This document shows positions 1 through 11,003 of a DNA stretch of 64,000 nucleotides, piece after piece. The stretch is from contig JALMQS010000621.1 in the NCBI GenBank assembly GCA_024734495.1, forward strand, positions 1,054,001 through 1,118,000. The letters are read 5' to 3'. The DNA comes from Forficula auricularia. Lineage: Eukaryota; Arthropoda; Insecta; Dermaptera; Forficulidae. Within the stretch, counting starts at the first letter, position 1; each line of letters begins with the position of its first letter. Made by a program: the position numbers and the translations under genes. The notes below the pieces were generated by a model. The model made no database searches and had not been told where the DNA came from. It saw only the letters and a list, made by a program, of their open reading frames with translations.

Positions 1-249
1 ATATATACCTAATTATTAATTATTTTGACAGGGGCACTTAGAATTCCACACTAAGTGCCGCCTTCTCATGAAAAGAAAACAGAGATTCGTATTAAAAAAA
101 CAAAACAAAAAAAAAAAAAAAAAAAAACGTTTGAACCGTTGAAATGTGCAAAAATTTGAGTTTTTTTTTTTTAAATATACATTTACAATGCTTTGCAACT
201 AAGTATTGTAACATAGATATGAGTCGCAGAATGCATAACTGCTACTTTA

Positions 250-466
250 TATCAAAATCAATTAGTCACGGGTGTTATAATATATTGTGTGAGGGCGCCA
301 ATTTTATAATGAGCAAAGTTGTAGGGGATGTGATTTCTGACAACTTTTGTTTAAAAAATTCCCCCCAAAAACCGCACAAAGGGGGGGGGGGGGGTGCTGG
401 TTGGGTTTCGGAGGGTGAGGGGGGCTTCGTGGGCTGGTGGTCCAGGGGCGTGCCTTGCAGCTAGTT
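250..466 (+). mobile_element. Helitron 3'-terminal fragment
   Basis: The stretch at 300-365 is nearly identical to 47430-47490 inside the larger Helitron at 46.8-48.2 kb. Both then run through a G-rich tract and finish with a CCTTG(C/T)AGCTAGTT end. CTAGT at 461-465 fits the Helitron 3' consensus CTRRT, followed by T. The terminal hairpin seen in the other copy is not obvious here, so this is a decayed or short derivative. The left boundary is approximate. Confidence 0.6.
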
Positions 467-469
467 GTT

Positions 470-1540
470 AAAATATAGTTAGGGTTTGGTAAATAATTAT
501 AACAAGATGTATTATTTAATACAAGGTTTATTGAGAATAAGTACAGAGGAAGGGTAGCCAGATATGTGACAGGCCTCTCGATCGTATGTCCTTCGCCCTG
601 ATTATCAGAGACTCATCGCTTAAGTATCATTATAATCAGGTCAAGCTTTTTTATTTCCGTAATTACATAAGCCTAAGGCTTCCACGTAGACTTATGTAAC
701 ATGTCGGAAAGGCATATCACAAGACAGGTACTGACTCTTTCAGATTTCTGTGATTCTCGTCATAAATTAAACTAACTTTTAAGGGGATAGGTGTTGATTC
801 TAGGTTTTACTTAATTTCTTATTATTATAATTTAAACTATCAAAGACAGGTGATTTCAGAAAGTCCATGAAATTGATATTAAAAAAAAGTATTTTTTTTT
901 ACTTTAATCATAGAGATGTATGTACTAATATATTTTAATACAGTGAAAGAAAGGGGTGTCACATTCACAATGTTAGAAAAAATTCGCATCCTCATATCTC
1001 TATGGTAAAAGGAAAAATTGTTTAGGGACAAATCACTTCAAAATAATTTGAGTGTTTTTTTTTTTTTTTTTGATGATTTAATCCAAAAGAATAATAAAAA
1101 CAAAGTTTAAAACGAAATTAATCCTACCATGTTATATATTAAAATTGTTTTTGTACCTGGTGAAATGTCAATGATACGTGGCGCAATGTGTTAATGGTAA
1201 ATGGACATAGGTTGATTTGGATGTGTTTTAATGAAGTATCACCTGGGGAATTGGAGGCTTCAAGCTCTCTCTCTCTCTCTCTCTCTTTCCACTTTTAATT
1301 ATCACTACACACCACTGCTCATATAAAACACATTAGAGTTAATTGCATTTTTTGCTATTATTTTTTGATGAGTTATTTCTTAATGTATTCATTAAAATTA
1401 TACTTACTTTCATTTATTTAATAAAAATGTGTTATTAAATTTATTAATTTAAAGAGAAACAGTCATTTTTTAGAACACACGTTTTACTTCATATGTAGTT
1501 TAAAGTTTGATATAAATATATATTACATTCTTTTTACTTT
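470..1540. other. no gene seen; AT-rich
   Basis: No coding sequence or recognisable element is seen here. The stretch holds A/T homopolymers and a (CT)n microsatellite at about 1265-1286. Confidence 0.6.
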
Positions 1541-2575
1541 ATCATACGGGGTATGGTCACAGCATTTCGGTCTAGTATAAAACCTTATAAAGTAAACATT
1601 AAAAATTTATATTTAATTGAAAGTAATGGAAGGCAGTCCAGGGGTAGTGAGGAAAGAAAAAATTAACACATATCCAAATAAGATGAAATTTATTGGAATC
1701 CTTCCTTCTTTCCTTTCAAACCGACGTTTGGTAGGATACTTCCCTCCTTCTTCAGGGTCTACAAACCAATATTTGGAATGGAATTTTGCTGCCTGTACAT
1801 TTGTATATTGTGTATATATATAATTGTTTGAATCAACCATATTATTTGAGAATTTTGTTATTGACTAGTCCTAGTACGCACTCTTTGTGCACATCTGTCT
1901 TGGAAGTGGTATGGTCTAAATATGTTAAATTACAAAGCCATTTATCTATAATTAATAAAAAGAAGGAAAAAAATGTTTTTCTATGCTTCTGCTAAGGAAG
2001 AAAAAGTTTTAAACACTGCTATGGAGAGAGGAAGGAAGCATTTTATTTGTTTCCTTCATTAACCCCTTGAAGTAAATGAATTGTTTTTTCTATTGATAAT
2101 CTGGCTATTTGTTCTTTACTTGTATTTATAATTGTATTATTGTTGATGAAATGAATGATGACCAATCCCGATTTTTTATAATTTTGTAATATTGGTTTGT
2201 AGACCATGAAGAAGGAGGGAAGAATCCTCCGAAACGTAGGTTTGAAAGGATGGGCTGCCTTACATTACTTTCAATTAAATGTTCTACCAGTCCGTCTCTC
2301 TCCAGAGAAAAATTAGTGCAAATAAATTACAAATTTATATTTTAAGAGATATTATAATAATTATTTTTTCAAAATGTTTAGAGATTTAATATTGAGATTA
2401 AGAGGTGATTAGATTTCAATTGAATTCAGACAAAAAATTAAGGGGAGGAGGAGATTAAATATTTGAATCCTTCGTCCGATTTGAAACAAATTTTGCACAA
2501 TTACTCATTAGAATAGTTAGGGAGGAGGGTGACAAATTTAGGGTAAAATCATTAGATAGCCACATCACAAATTTT
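1541..2575 (+). repeat. dispersed Helitron-related repeat, interrupted
   Basis: The start has GGTATGGTCA shortly after TTTACTTTA, and the end (2395-2450) has a GATTAAGAGGTGATTAGATTT block and an AAATTAAGGGG block. Both occur in the same order at 62690-63010. The later copy leads into sequence resembling the interior of the Helitron at 47.5-47.7 kb. This copy is split by the foldback element at 1615-2330. Assignment to Helitrons is inferred from shared sequence only. Confidence 0.45.
1615..2330 (+). mobile_element. foldback retroelement with hammerhead-like motif, family 1 copy A
   Basis: A 716-bp element is flanked by the 12-bp direct repeat AAATTTATATTT (1603-1614 and 2331-2342). Its arms, about 1615-1775 and 2185-2280, are inverted copies, and the right arm is followed by a roughly 50-bp unpaired extension. 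Each arm holds the RNA-like motif. On the minus strand at 1712-1768 it reads CTGAAGA, an extra A, GGAGG paired to a diverged partner, then AAACGTC. On the plus strand at 2199-2250 it has GGAGG...CCTCC, GAAAC and GTA. TAGACC before the core can pair with GGTTTG after it. There is no protein coding. A second copy lies at 39559-40180. The long duplication and one-sided extension fit a Penelope-like or retrozyme-like retroelement better than a DNA transposon. That classification is inference. Confidence 0.7.
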
Positions 2576-2610
2576 TAAATTAATATTATTTTTCATCAAT
2601 AGCTATTGAG
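2576..2610. other. spacer with no feature
   Basis: Short AT-rich spacer between repeats. Nothing is seen in it. Confidence 0.4.
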
Positions 2611-2835
2611 CAGAATTTCTCAACCTGTGTGCCGCGAGAGATTGTCAAATGTGCCGCTAGGCTTTTTGACAAATAATTAAAATTGCATGGGTTTTGTAAC
2701 TTTCAAATAGTATTTGTAATTACTTCAATTTTTTTTATATCATATAACTTTTACATTTTTTTATATTCAGCTGTGCCGCAAATGATTCCAGATATTTTTA
2801 GTGTATCGTCAACCAAAAAAGATCGAGAAACACTG
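2611..2835. mobile_element. short non-autonomous hAT element
   Basis: The left end is CAGAATTTCTCAACC and the right end is GAGAAACACTG, the form CAGnGTTTCTCAACC expected of Buster-type hAT ends. The interior (TTGACAAATAATTAA, GTAACTTT, ATTCCAGATATTTTTAG) matches the element at 3392-3570. The flanking octamers CTATTGAG and CTCTAGCT match poorly, so the target duplication has decayed or one boundary is off by a few bases. Confidence 0.6.
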
Positions 2836-3299
2836 CTCTAGCTTTAAAGTTCTAGTTCAAAAAAACAAAATGAAAAAAATTTATTGAGATTTTAATGCGA
2901 AGTCATAATATAGGCATAAATAAAGAATTTATATTTAAGTTTATTATTAAATACTACGACATATCTAACGTTCTAACATTAGAATCCGATGGAGAAAAAT
3001 AACTAAAATGGGCGTGGATAGAATTATCTAACTTCTTCCTTTATAGCGAAGGAAATACAAGTCAAGACCTGTTCAGACTATTAAAGATTCAATTTTTAAT
3101 TTCTATTATTGTAGGAATGACCTTATGCTCTTGGATCAAAATTATACTCGTTATAGAGAGAGCAAATATTTAATTGAACTTCAATAAAATTCAGACAATA
3201 ATATTAAAAAAAATAATAATAATTGTTTTAACTGGCGAACGTACTGGTAAAAGTTTTACCTTTTTCTCCATTTTTATCATTCAATAGAAAAATTAAATT

Positions 3300-3650
3300 C
3301 ATAAAAAGAAATCGTCTTAGAGAGTTTGTTCTGTAGAAAAAAATTTATATTTTCAATGCTGAGAACTGTTTAGATTTTGGGCTCTCTAAGCCAGTGTTTC
3401 TCAACCTTATTGACAAATAATTAACTTTTTGTAACTTTGAAATAGTATTTGTAATTACTTCATTTTTTTGTGTATAATACAACTTTTACTTTTTTTTATA
3501 TTTAGCTGTTCCGAAAATGATTCCAGATATTTTTAGTGTGCCGTCAACGAAAAAAAGTTGAGAAACACTACTATAGAGTATAGACAAAGAAAGAAAATGA
3601 AGCAAAATTCTGCACTATAGTTCAATTTGACTAATCTCCATTGATTCGTC
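3300..3650. repeat. dispersed repeat R1, copy 1 (interrupted)
   Basis: The phrases AGAAAGTTTGTTCT-like, GAGAACTGTTTAGATTTTGG and a CTCTA-containing continuation recur at about 21100-21300 and 51640-52130. Here the repeat is interrupted by the hAT at 3392-3570. The type of repeat is unknown. Confidence 0.4.
3392..3570. mobile_element. short non-autonomous hAT element
   Basis: The left end is CAGTGTTTCTCAACC and the right end is TTGAGAAACACTA, an inverted pair with one terminal change. The interior is a shortened version of 2611-2835. The flanks CTCTAAGC and CTATAGAG both have TA at positions 4-5, as Buster target sites do, but match each other only in part. Confidence 0.65.
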
Positions 3651-3683
3651 TTTCTTTCAACCTTAGGCATCGTCCAAACTTTA

Positions 3684-4490
3684 ATAATATAAAAAAAAAA
3701 TATAAGATTTGTAGAATAGTTTATTTTAATAATTATTTATTTAATACGATCATCTTGATTTAATATAAATAAATTAAAAACTTCCTTTTAAAATTAAATG
3801 ATATTTTTTATTGTTAAAGGATAAATAAATTGAATTGCTTCTTTCCAGTAATTTATTAATATAAAAAAAAATATAAGATTTGTAGAATAGTTTATTTTAA
3901 TAATTATTATTTTACTATTCTATCTTGATTTATAAATAAATTAAAAACTTCCTTTTAAAATTAAAAAATGATATTTTTTATTGTTAAAGGATAAATAATT
4001 GAATTGTGCTTTTTCCAGTAATTTATTTTATTATTCAAATGGAGCATCTGAGTTTCTAGAGTTAGTATCTTTCAAGGGAAACTGGACCACATTAATAAAA
4101 GAAAGACTACAGATGTCAAAGATACCACCCACTCACCACGTGCCGACTCATTAGTTTGTACAGAACATTGATAAGTTGATTATACAACACACACATGCAT
4201 ATATATATATATGTATGTGTGTTGTATAATTCAAGCTTTTATCAATGTTCTGTACAAACTAATGGGGTTTGGCACATTGGTGGGGAGTGGGTGAGTACCT
4301 TTGACATCTGTAATTAATAATAACCTCACTATTCTTGCCTATTGTGTGGTCCTACAGTTTCCACTGAGGAAGAGATGCTGAGAACGCTCTAGAAATATTT
4401 GGATTAACCATTTGAATAATAAAATTACTTGTTAGCTTAAATTACTGGAAAGAAGCAATTCAATTTATTTATCCTTTAACAATACAAAAT
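3684..4490 (+). mobile_element. foldback element family 2 with tandem-duplicated left arm
   Basis: The segment 3684-3853 is repeated in tandem at about 3857-4028, each ending TTCCAGTAATTTATT. The second copy then forms a long inverted repeat with 4240-4490, centred on an (AC)/(AT)/(GT) palindrome near 4195-4215. The right arm holds the hammerhead-like motif at 4359-4405: CCA, CTGAGGA, A, GAG...CTC, AGAAAT, then TGG, which can pair back to CCA. The left-arm copy is strongly diverged. I could not find a convincing target duplication. A tandem plus an inverted copy of a terminal block is typical of Penelope-like elements, so that origin is a reasonable inference. Confidence 0.6.
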
Positions 4491-4499
4491 TAATATATC

Positions 4500-5335
4500 C
4501 AGTACACATCAAGCCAGTAAAATTCTTATAAATGATATTTACCAAATAATGTGTTATTCTAATTCTGATAATTTTGAAATGTATACTTCATTTGAAGCGA
4601 TCAATATATGCATCATCCAATAAAATACAGAAAGAAGTGCTAATGCACATTGCACATACTAAGTACATTTGTTTTATCTGCGAGAGAATGTAGATTCAAT
4701 TGAAATTATTCTCTTTCTCTCTCGCTTCCTATGTTCCCTAAAGTGAAATCCTTGATTAAATCGAGAGAGCGTTTCTCCTATTCAGATGTCCTTCACAGAT
4801 TCGAAAATAGGCTTAGCTTGAGATTTAATTTTCTTCGAAGTGAAAACAAAAAGAGAGACAATAGGGAGTTTGTTGTTTTATTTTTCCATTATCAACAACT
4901 CTCTAAAAAAAGTCCAATGAATAATTCTTAAATCAAAGCGTAGGCGGTGTAAGTTGTAATATCGCTTGGGGTTATCACGCAAGGCTAACTTTGACTGGAT
5001 ATTTACTGAAATAGCTACCAAGTGCAAATGAGAAACTTTTAATGGAAATAGCGATCTGGAGATTAACTTCTTAATAGCGGTCCAGTTGAAAACCAAGTTC
5101 GAAAATAGAACAAAAAAAAAAAAAAAAGAACAAGAAATACAACCAAACTTTTTGATGTTTCATTTAAACTACAGATGATTAATTTTTCTTACACAGAGAA
5201 AGATAAGATTCGAAAATTTCAATACGTGTTTTTGCACTTTACATTTTTTATAGTCCCATAAATTCAATACATAGTTGAAGGCACATTAAAGAGTATTTCA
5301 GAGTTTATAACCCCTTGACTTAAATACTTGACCAT
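4500..5335. other. no gene seen; AT-rich
   Basis: I see no coding signal. The short open frames here have no recognisable motif. Confidence 0.5.
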
Positions 5336-5339
5336 ACTA

Positions 5340-5826
5340 CAGTCGACTCTCGATAATTTGAAATCCAAGGGACTACAAGAAAAATTCGAGACTTCAAATT
5401 ATCAAGAAGTTTGAATTATCATGAGGAAAGAAAAAAATTCGAATTATTGTGAGTTTTTATTATATTTTTGAAAATATGGTATCTATGAACTTACATAGAT
5501 TTTATATATAGCCTCAAGTAAAAAAGTAAAAATAATGAAAACGACAAAAAAAAATTACATATGTATTAAAATTGCAATATAAAATAACATACCTAATTAA
5601 AAAAATTAAGAATAGTTTCTGGTAGAAAAAATTCGAATTATAAAGAGGGCGAGTAGCCTAGTTCAATTTATAGAACGTTCTCTCCGCCTGTTGTTATGAA
5701 AAGGATTTCGAGTTATCGAGCGTATCAAAATACACAGAATTTTTTCTATTTACCGAAGTTAACAGCTGAATATTTCGAATTATCGAAAAATTCGAATTAT
5801 CGAGGTTCGATTTATCGAGAGTCACT
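5340..5826. mobile_element. pogo/Tigger-like MITE
   Basis: A 487-bp element is flanked by TA (5338-5339 and 5827-5828). Its ends are CAGTCGACTCTCGATAA and TTATCGAGAGTCACTG, the CAGT..CTCTCGATAA terminus typical of pogo/Tigger elements. Sub-terminal copies of TTCGAATTAT occur on both sides. No transposase remains, so it is non-autonomous. Confidence 0.8.
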
Positions 5827-5851
5827 GTACCTATAATTGAAAATATTTTGT

Positions 5852-5900
5852 TTTTCGAGAGTAGCAGAGTTGATGATTCATAGAGATACATCAATGAGGT
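5852..5900 (+). repeat. AGCAGA hairpin module, type 2
   Basis: GAGAGTAGCAGAGTTGATGA followed by ATCAATGAGG matches the modules at 42.1, 48.6 and 53.0 kb. It is probably the remains of a member of the small foldback class. The right part is lost, merging into an (AC)n tract near 5912. Confidence 0.5.
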
Positions 5901-6528
5901 TATACTGAACACACTCACACACACACATATATTGATCCCTGGAGCTCATTCTCAAATTGAAAATCTATAAAAAATTAACTAAATTAGCAAATTTTCGTTA
6001 TTACTATTACTATTAGTATTTTCCTTGGCTGGATTTCAATTCATTGATCTTTCCTGGTCTAAAAAGTGTGTGTGGTGAGCAAACATTTTTGTTATAGATT
6101 GGAAGTAAAATTTTCGGTATTTACCAAACGTATGAACTATAATATTCAACAATTATTATTAAAGCTTTAGAAAATACTAAATAGAACTATTCATAAAAAA
6201 TAAATTTAAGAAGTGTTAATACTATATTATATACATTATACATTCAAACCATAGAGATTTATTTATTACCAAATGATAACATTTCGACTCTTGGTCATTT
6301 TGTAATTGGTATATTATACCTAATATACTAATTAAATATTCTTTAGATCTTCTAGCCGAAATCTCGGTATAATACATTTATTCAGCCTTCCACTTTCAAT
6401 GGCATCCTTTTTCAAGGTTATGGCTATTTATTAAATATGAAATCAATTCTAAACTTTTATCATTTAATTCGAACACATTATACATTATAATATTCCAAGA
6501 TATTCAACTTATAGTGAAACGCCCTAAG

Positions 6529-7192
6529 CAGGGGTGGCAACAACCTTTTCACCAGGCGAGCTAAATTTTAGAAATAATATTTCCTGTCGGGCGACGCACC
6601 TATTTATTGTTTGTTTGTTTGTTAATTAAAGCAAACAAACAAGCGTGATACAGTTGCGACCACATCGTCTCTTCCCATCAGGTGGTATCGTGGACAAACA
6701 CTTGCCTGGACTAATTTAAATAGAAAAAAAAAAAAAAAAACAAGAAATAGATATATATATTTTTTAAATAAAACAACTGAGAATCAAAGATATTTATTAT
6801 ACAATTTAAAAATATTTAAAAGTGAGACGTCTGACTGTTTTTCGGACCTAAGTGCATCAAATTTGATCTCGACTGATGTTGTCGCTACACGAAAACTTTT
6901 CTAAATGATTATCACTAATTAGTTTCCTCACTTGTGATTTGATATGCTTCATAAAAAGCTGGTGAAAAAATATATACAAGTCAGATATTCAGCGCCTGTG
7001 AACGCAACCAGCAATGCAGGGCGTTCTATTGAATGCATACCATTCAATTTACAGGCGCGGTGATGAATTACTTCAATCAAAGGCTTGCTTAATTATGATA
7101 AAAACACACCTACATGTCTTTGTGTATCTTTTAGCCAATCATGAAACCAAATAAAAATGGAAGAAAAAGTTGCCTCGTGTTAGCCACCCCTG
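6529..7192. mobile_element. hAT (Buster-type) element A, non-autonomous
   Basis: The ends CAGGGGTGGCAAC and GTTAGCCACCCCTG are inverted. The right flank is CCCTAGAG (7193-7200) and the left flank ends in CCCTAAG, the same octamer with one base lost. The right flank is also the left target duplication of the next hAT (7201-7533), so element A inserted exactly into that octamer. No transposase is recognisable. Confidence 0.75.
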
Positions 7193-7200
7193 CCCTAGAG

Positions 7201-7533
7201 CAGCGTTCCGCAAACTTTTTATGTTCAAGTTACCATACACCTACCAAATCAAGGAATTTTAGAGGTACACCAAAGAAAAAAAAAACAATGTTTATTCAAT
7301 ATTTATTTATTATTATAATCAATATAATAGGAAAAGATGTTTAATGAGAATTGTGAGCCTGCTTAACTGAGCACAGGCGATCAAAATTTGGAGGAATCGT
7401 TGATAAGGCTGCTCGCTAACTCTCAGCTATGTGTAGGTGCATTATCTTAACAAAACTTGACATTTTTCCGCGGCACACCATCTAATGACCACGATACACC
7501 AGTGTGCCGCGGCACACTCTTTGCGGAACAATG
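7201..7533. mobile_element. hAT (Buster-type) element B, non-autonomous
   Basis: The left end is CAGCGTTCCGCAAACTTTTT and the right end is CTTTGCGGAACAATG, which are inverted. The flanking octamers are CCCTAGAG (7193-7200) and CTCTAGAG (7534-7541), 7 of 8 identical with TA in the centre. Sub-terminal GTGTGCCGCGGCACAC is a palindrome. There is no coding capacity. Confidence 0.8.
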
Positions 7534-7759
7534 CTCTAGAGTATCTATCGTATATGAATGAATTATATGTCAAAAGTTTGGAAGATTTGACACTTATTAA
7601 CTAGTCTCTGCAGCCTTGAAGAAGGATACTATTGATGATGCGAAACTTTGGAGAAAGGCTGAATGAACAAAGATATTACACCGAGATTTTTGCCAAAATA
7701 TCTATACCTAAAGAATATTTAATTACTGGTATTATTTATAAGATACCAATAAAAAATGT

Positions 7760-9600
7760 ATCGGGTTCTTATATTCACATACTAATTAAATAATGAAATA
7801 CAATAAATATTTTCACGTGGTCTAATCTGGGATAAACGTCATACATGTAGTTAACGATTGTATTTCAGCCCGTTGTAGCTAATTACAGTCATTCTTCCTG
7901 TAGAATATTAAATTTCAATTAATTTTCTATTTATTAAGTAAATATAAGATACAAAATTCTTGAAAGTATAAATAAAGACTTACAGCGGGTGACAGTTCCT
8001 TTGACCCTGCCAAAGATCGTTTTGATACTTTAAGACACAATATTTCTACGACCTTCCACCTATCCAGCCTGGCGTCACCTTAGTCCTACGGGCGTCTATT
8101 TGGATATAATATGAAACTTTGCGCCTCTATACATGTATCTCTCTGCGCCATTTTCCAAGCTGCCAAAGTGTAGACAATAACAGTTCTGCAAGATTTTTAC
8201 AGAGAATCTGCAAATTTGGTCAATATCGGTCAAAAGAATTATAATTTTAATACCTCCTCCCCTATTTCAGGTACTAGATTTTACCCCAATAGTTTCACAG
8301 GGCCTTAATGACAATCTAGAAATGCTAATTTTAATCCCCTCCCCCTATTTGGAGTTGTTAATTTTTCACATATAATTCCACAGGACCATTAAGATTAATA
8401 GTGCCAAATTTGGTTCAGATTAGTCAAAGGGTAAAATTGCAGTTTCTATTGGCTAAATCCAGAAACAGCTAGAGACCCTGCTTAATGAGGACTAAAACTT
8501 TTATTCTTATAGGAGAACATAATTTGTTTCCCCGATAACTTACTGCTAATAGATGTGGGAACACACAAACTTCTTTTTTGTAAATAAATTAAATACTCAA
8601 ACAAAGTTTGGCAACTTTTAACAAGGTTTTTTTAAATGAAAATGGTTATTAATGAGGCAATGCTTTTCAAACCTTTGAAAAATACCTCTATTATCTATTT
8701 TATAAAGTTAATTACTACCACCTCTTCTATGGACGTTTTGAATTGAAAATAATTACTTTTTTATATAAACAAATAAAAATTATATTAAATTAGAATATGA
8801 ATTTAATAAAAACATTACTTTATCCGATAAAGCTTCGCTATGCTACGCTATGGATAAGGTAAAAAAAAAGTGTTTATATCTTTTATCATCAGGCTCACAT
8901 GATTTAAGCGCTTTGTTTGATTTTATAACCGACAAGGTTGAACAGCCCGATCCACATAAATTGGAAGTTACATACAATATACAGTTAAATAATCTTTTAT
9001 AGCTTTCCTCAATATAATCTCGGGCTCTTTGTTTATTTTCAACTAAAATGGATTATTTAAATAAAACATCTTTTTAAATGACTATCACATGTCAGTTGTA
9101 TTAACAGTAGCGTTTTTTTTTTTTTTTTATTTACTTTTACTAAATCTAAACGAATGTTTTATCAATGCTATTTTTAAAAAAATATTCGTTTAATACTTTA
9201 AATCCTTTAAAAAGCAATATTGTTTTTTAACAATATATAGGGTATTTTGTCCTGCTATTGCTTTGCTATACCCATGTGATAGTATGAATCATTGAACTGA
9301 TTTTGATCGTAGATAAAAACATAGTTTTCTATATGATTTTCCCTATAATCTCCCTTCATTGAAATTATTCTACCAATTTTCCTTTCCTGTAATCTTTCTA
9401 GTTGATATTCAAATTAAATTCTAAATTTCCTTGCTTTAAGATTTTTCTGTGATATTGACGTGTAACTCGCCTATAATCTCCACTCTCCCAATTTTATTCG
9501 GATTCTAATTGACTAGAATGAAAGAACATATAATTATTGATAAGTCTTGCCAAACTATTTTGAAAAAAAAATGTTAGACTTAACCTATACAAAAAGTTCA
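7760..9600. other. no gene seen
   Basis: AT-rich DNA with no supported ORF. The part at 8220-8460 has repeated CCTCCCC(C)TATTT and CACAGG(A/G)CC phrases suggesting an old repeat of unknown type. A (T)n tract lies near 9114-9128. Confidence 0.5.
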
Positions 9601-9850
9601 AATTCGCCCCCCCCCCCCTTCTCAAATATGGCTGGATCGCGTTGTAATAGAGTCTCCAAGCATTTTCTTTCCATCTTGGATGCATATCAGAATAATAGGT
9701 CCAGACTACTCAAACAAGTAATTAAATGTTCCATTTTAAATTCCTTGATTTCCTGGCTTATTTTAGAATTGTTTCTCCACTTTTCATTTTTATTTATAGA
9801 TCCTACAATAGCTGTGGAGAGGGACATCCATCTTTACCTTAGATACAATT

Positions 9851-10267
9851 CAGAGGCGGGCTATCAGACTTATAGGCGATCCCATATTAACTGACACTCT
9901 CGAGTCCCTAGCTCATCGTAGATCTATCTCCGCCCTTTCCGATTTTTATAGATATTACTATGGCTTTCGTTCTGACGAGATAAAATCGATAATCTAACCA
10001 AAGGTTTCATTTGAGCGAAATAAACGATTTTCTAAGTTTCAACACCCCTATGAGCTTAAACTGGATACTAATCTAACAAACGCATTCGGCAATTCATTTA
10101 TCCCTATGACATCTAGAGACTGGAACTCTCTTCCCCCGACCGTCTTTCCAGCAAATTATAACTTTCAATCTTTCAAGACCAGCATCCACAGATACCTTCG
10201 ACTCCTACCCAAACCCCTAAATCTCTTCTTATCTTCACGATACAAGGGTCCACCGCGGACTACATAG
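9851..10267 (+). pseudogene. LINE reverse transcriptase C-terminal remnant
   Basis: The reading frame gives QRRAIRLIGDPILTD, then SLAHRRSISALSDFYRYYYG and, after an in-frame TAA near 9996, MTSRDWNSLPPTVFP and SFKTSIHRYLRLL before TAG at 10265-10267. This is the typical tail of Jockey/CR1-type LINE ORF2 downstream of the RT domain (a DSLAHRR..AL..FYRYY block, then M..R.WNSLP, then FK..V/IHR.L). The related minus-strand copy at 42.5-43.1 kb carries the same blocks. The upstream RT domain is absent or unreadable, so it is 5'-truncated. It has an in-frame stop and is not functional. Sequence from about 9600 may belong to it. Confidence 0.85.
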
Positions 10268-10309
10268 GTTGTACCTTCTTGGTGCAACTTCTTATATCAA
10301 TATCATTAT

Positions 10310-10880
10310 AAAAAAAATGGCATTTTTTTGAGAAGGCAAAATCAATAATCCCCTTTAAAACGTCAATTTCACAAAACACTCGATTTTCATACATTCAACT
10401 CCTTATCAATATTAAATTAGATACAAATCTAACAAACACTTTTGAGAAATTGTTAATGACTTCTAAAGATTTTAGCTTCCCGTATCCGGTTTTACAGACT
10501 TATAACCATCAGTTTTTTAAGAGCGTACCTTCATCTTCGACTTATTCCATGAACTTTCTTTTTTTCAATGTTCAAGGTTTGCACCTTCTTGGTAAAAAAC
10601 CATAATACTTTCATCAATATCTAGCTAGCATTAAAAAAAAATTGTATTCACCGACACCTAGCACATCTTCGCGATCAAATTAGTAAAGTGTTGAAACATT
10701 TCATTCACCAGTAAATAGGTTTTTTTTCCCAAAACTTCTAGGATGTCCTTCAAGTATCCCAAGAATTTAAAAACACCTTCTCTTTCACCCCTTTCCTTGT
10801 TCACTCTCTTTTTTTGCTATTGTAAGGGTCTATTAAGATCAATAGGCCTTGCATCTTTGGTATAAAAAATAAAAATTCAA
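10310..10880 (+). pseudogene. two further decayed LINE 3' ends in tandem
   Basis: Part 10320-10620 reads LDTNLTNTFEKLLMTSKDF, FPYPVLQTYNHQFFKS and a GGTTTGCACCTTCTTGG end, parallel to LDTNLTNAFGNSFIPMTSRD, YNFQSFKTS and GGTTGTACCTTCTTGG in the 9.85-kb copy. Part 10640-10880 has a weaker third version ending GGCCTTGCATCTTTGG. Both are badly mutated. The array may come from repeated insertion or local duplication. Confidence 0.55.
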
Positions 10881-11003
10881 TCATCATGTATTTTCTACTG
10901 TCAAGTCAATCTATCCAGAAATCTGACAAATTTACTGTTCTGTAAAATCTAAGAAAACACATAAAAATAAAGAAGTAAAATAAATAAATAAATAAATAAT
11001 AAG

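Larger units (their letters stand above)
6298..7755 (+). mobile_element. foldback element family 3, split by two hAT insertions
   Basis: Arms of about 130 bp at 6298-6440 and 7610-7755 are inverted copies, sharing AATTAAATATTCTTTAG, the CGAGAT and TTCAGCC blocks and the AAGGATxC block. With the two hAT elements (6529-7192 and 7201-7533) removed, the element would be roughly 450 bp. The right arm carries a decayed hammerhead-like motif at 7611-7660: CAGCC, TTGAAGA, A, GGAT...ATGC, GAAAC. No target duplication was identified. Confidence 0.6.

Noticed and set aside
4195..4215. Short AC/AT/GT palindrome as an independent microsatellite feature
   Set aside because: It is the hinge of the larger foldback element at 3684-4490.
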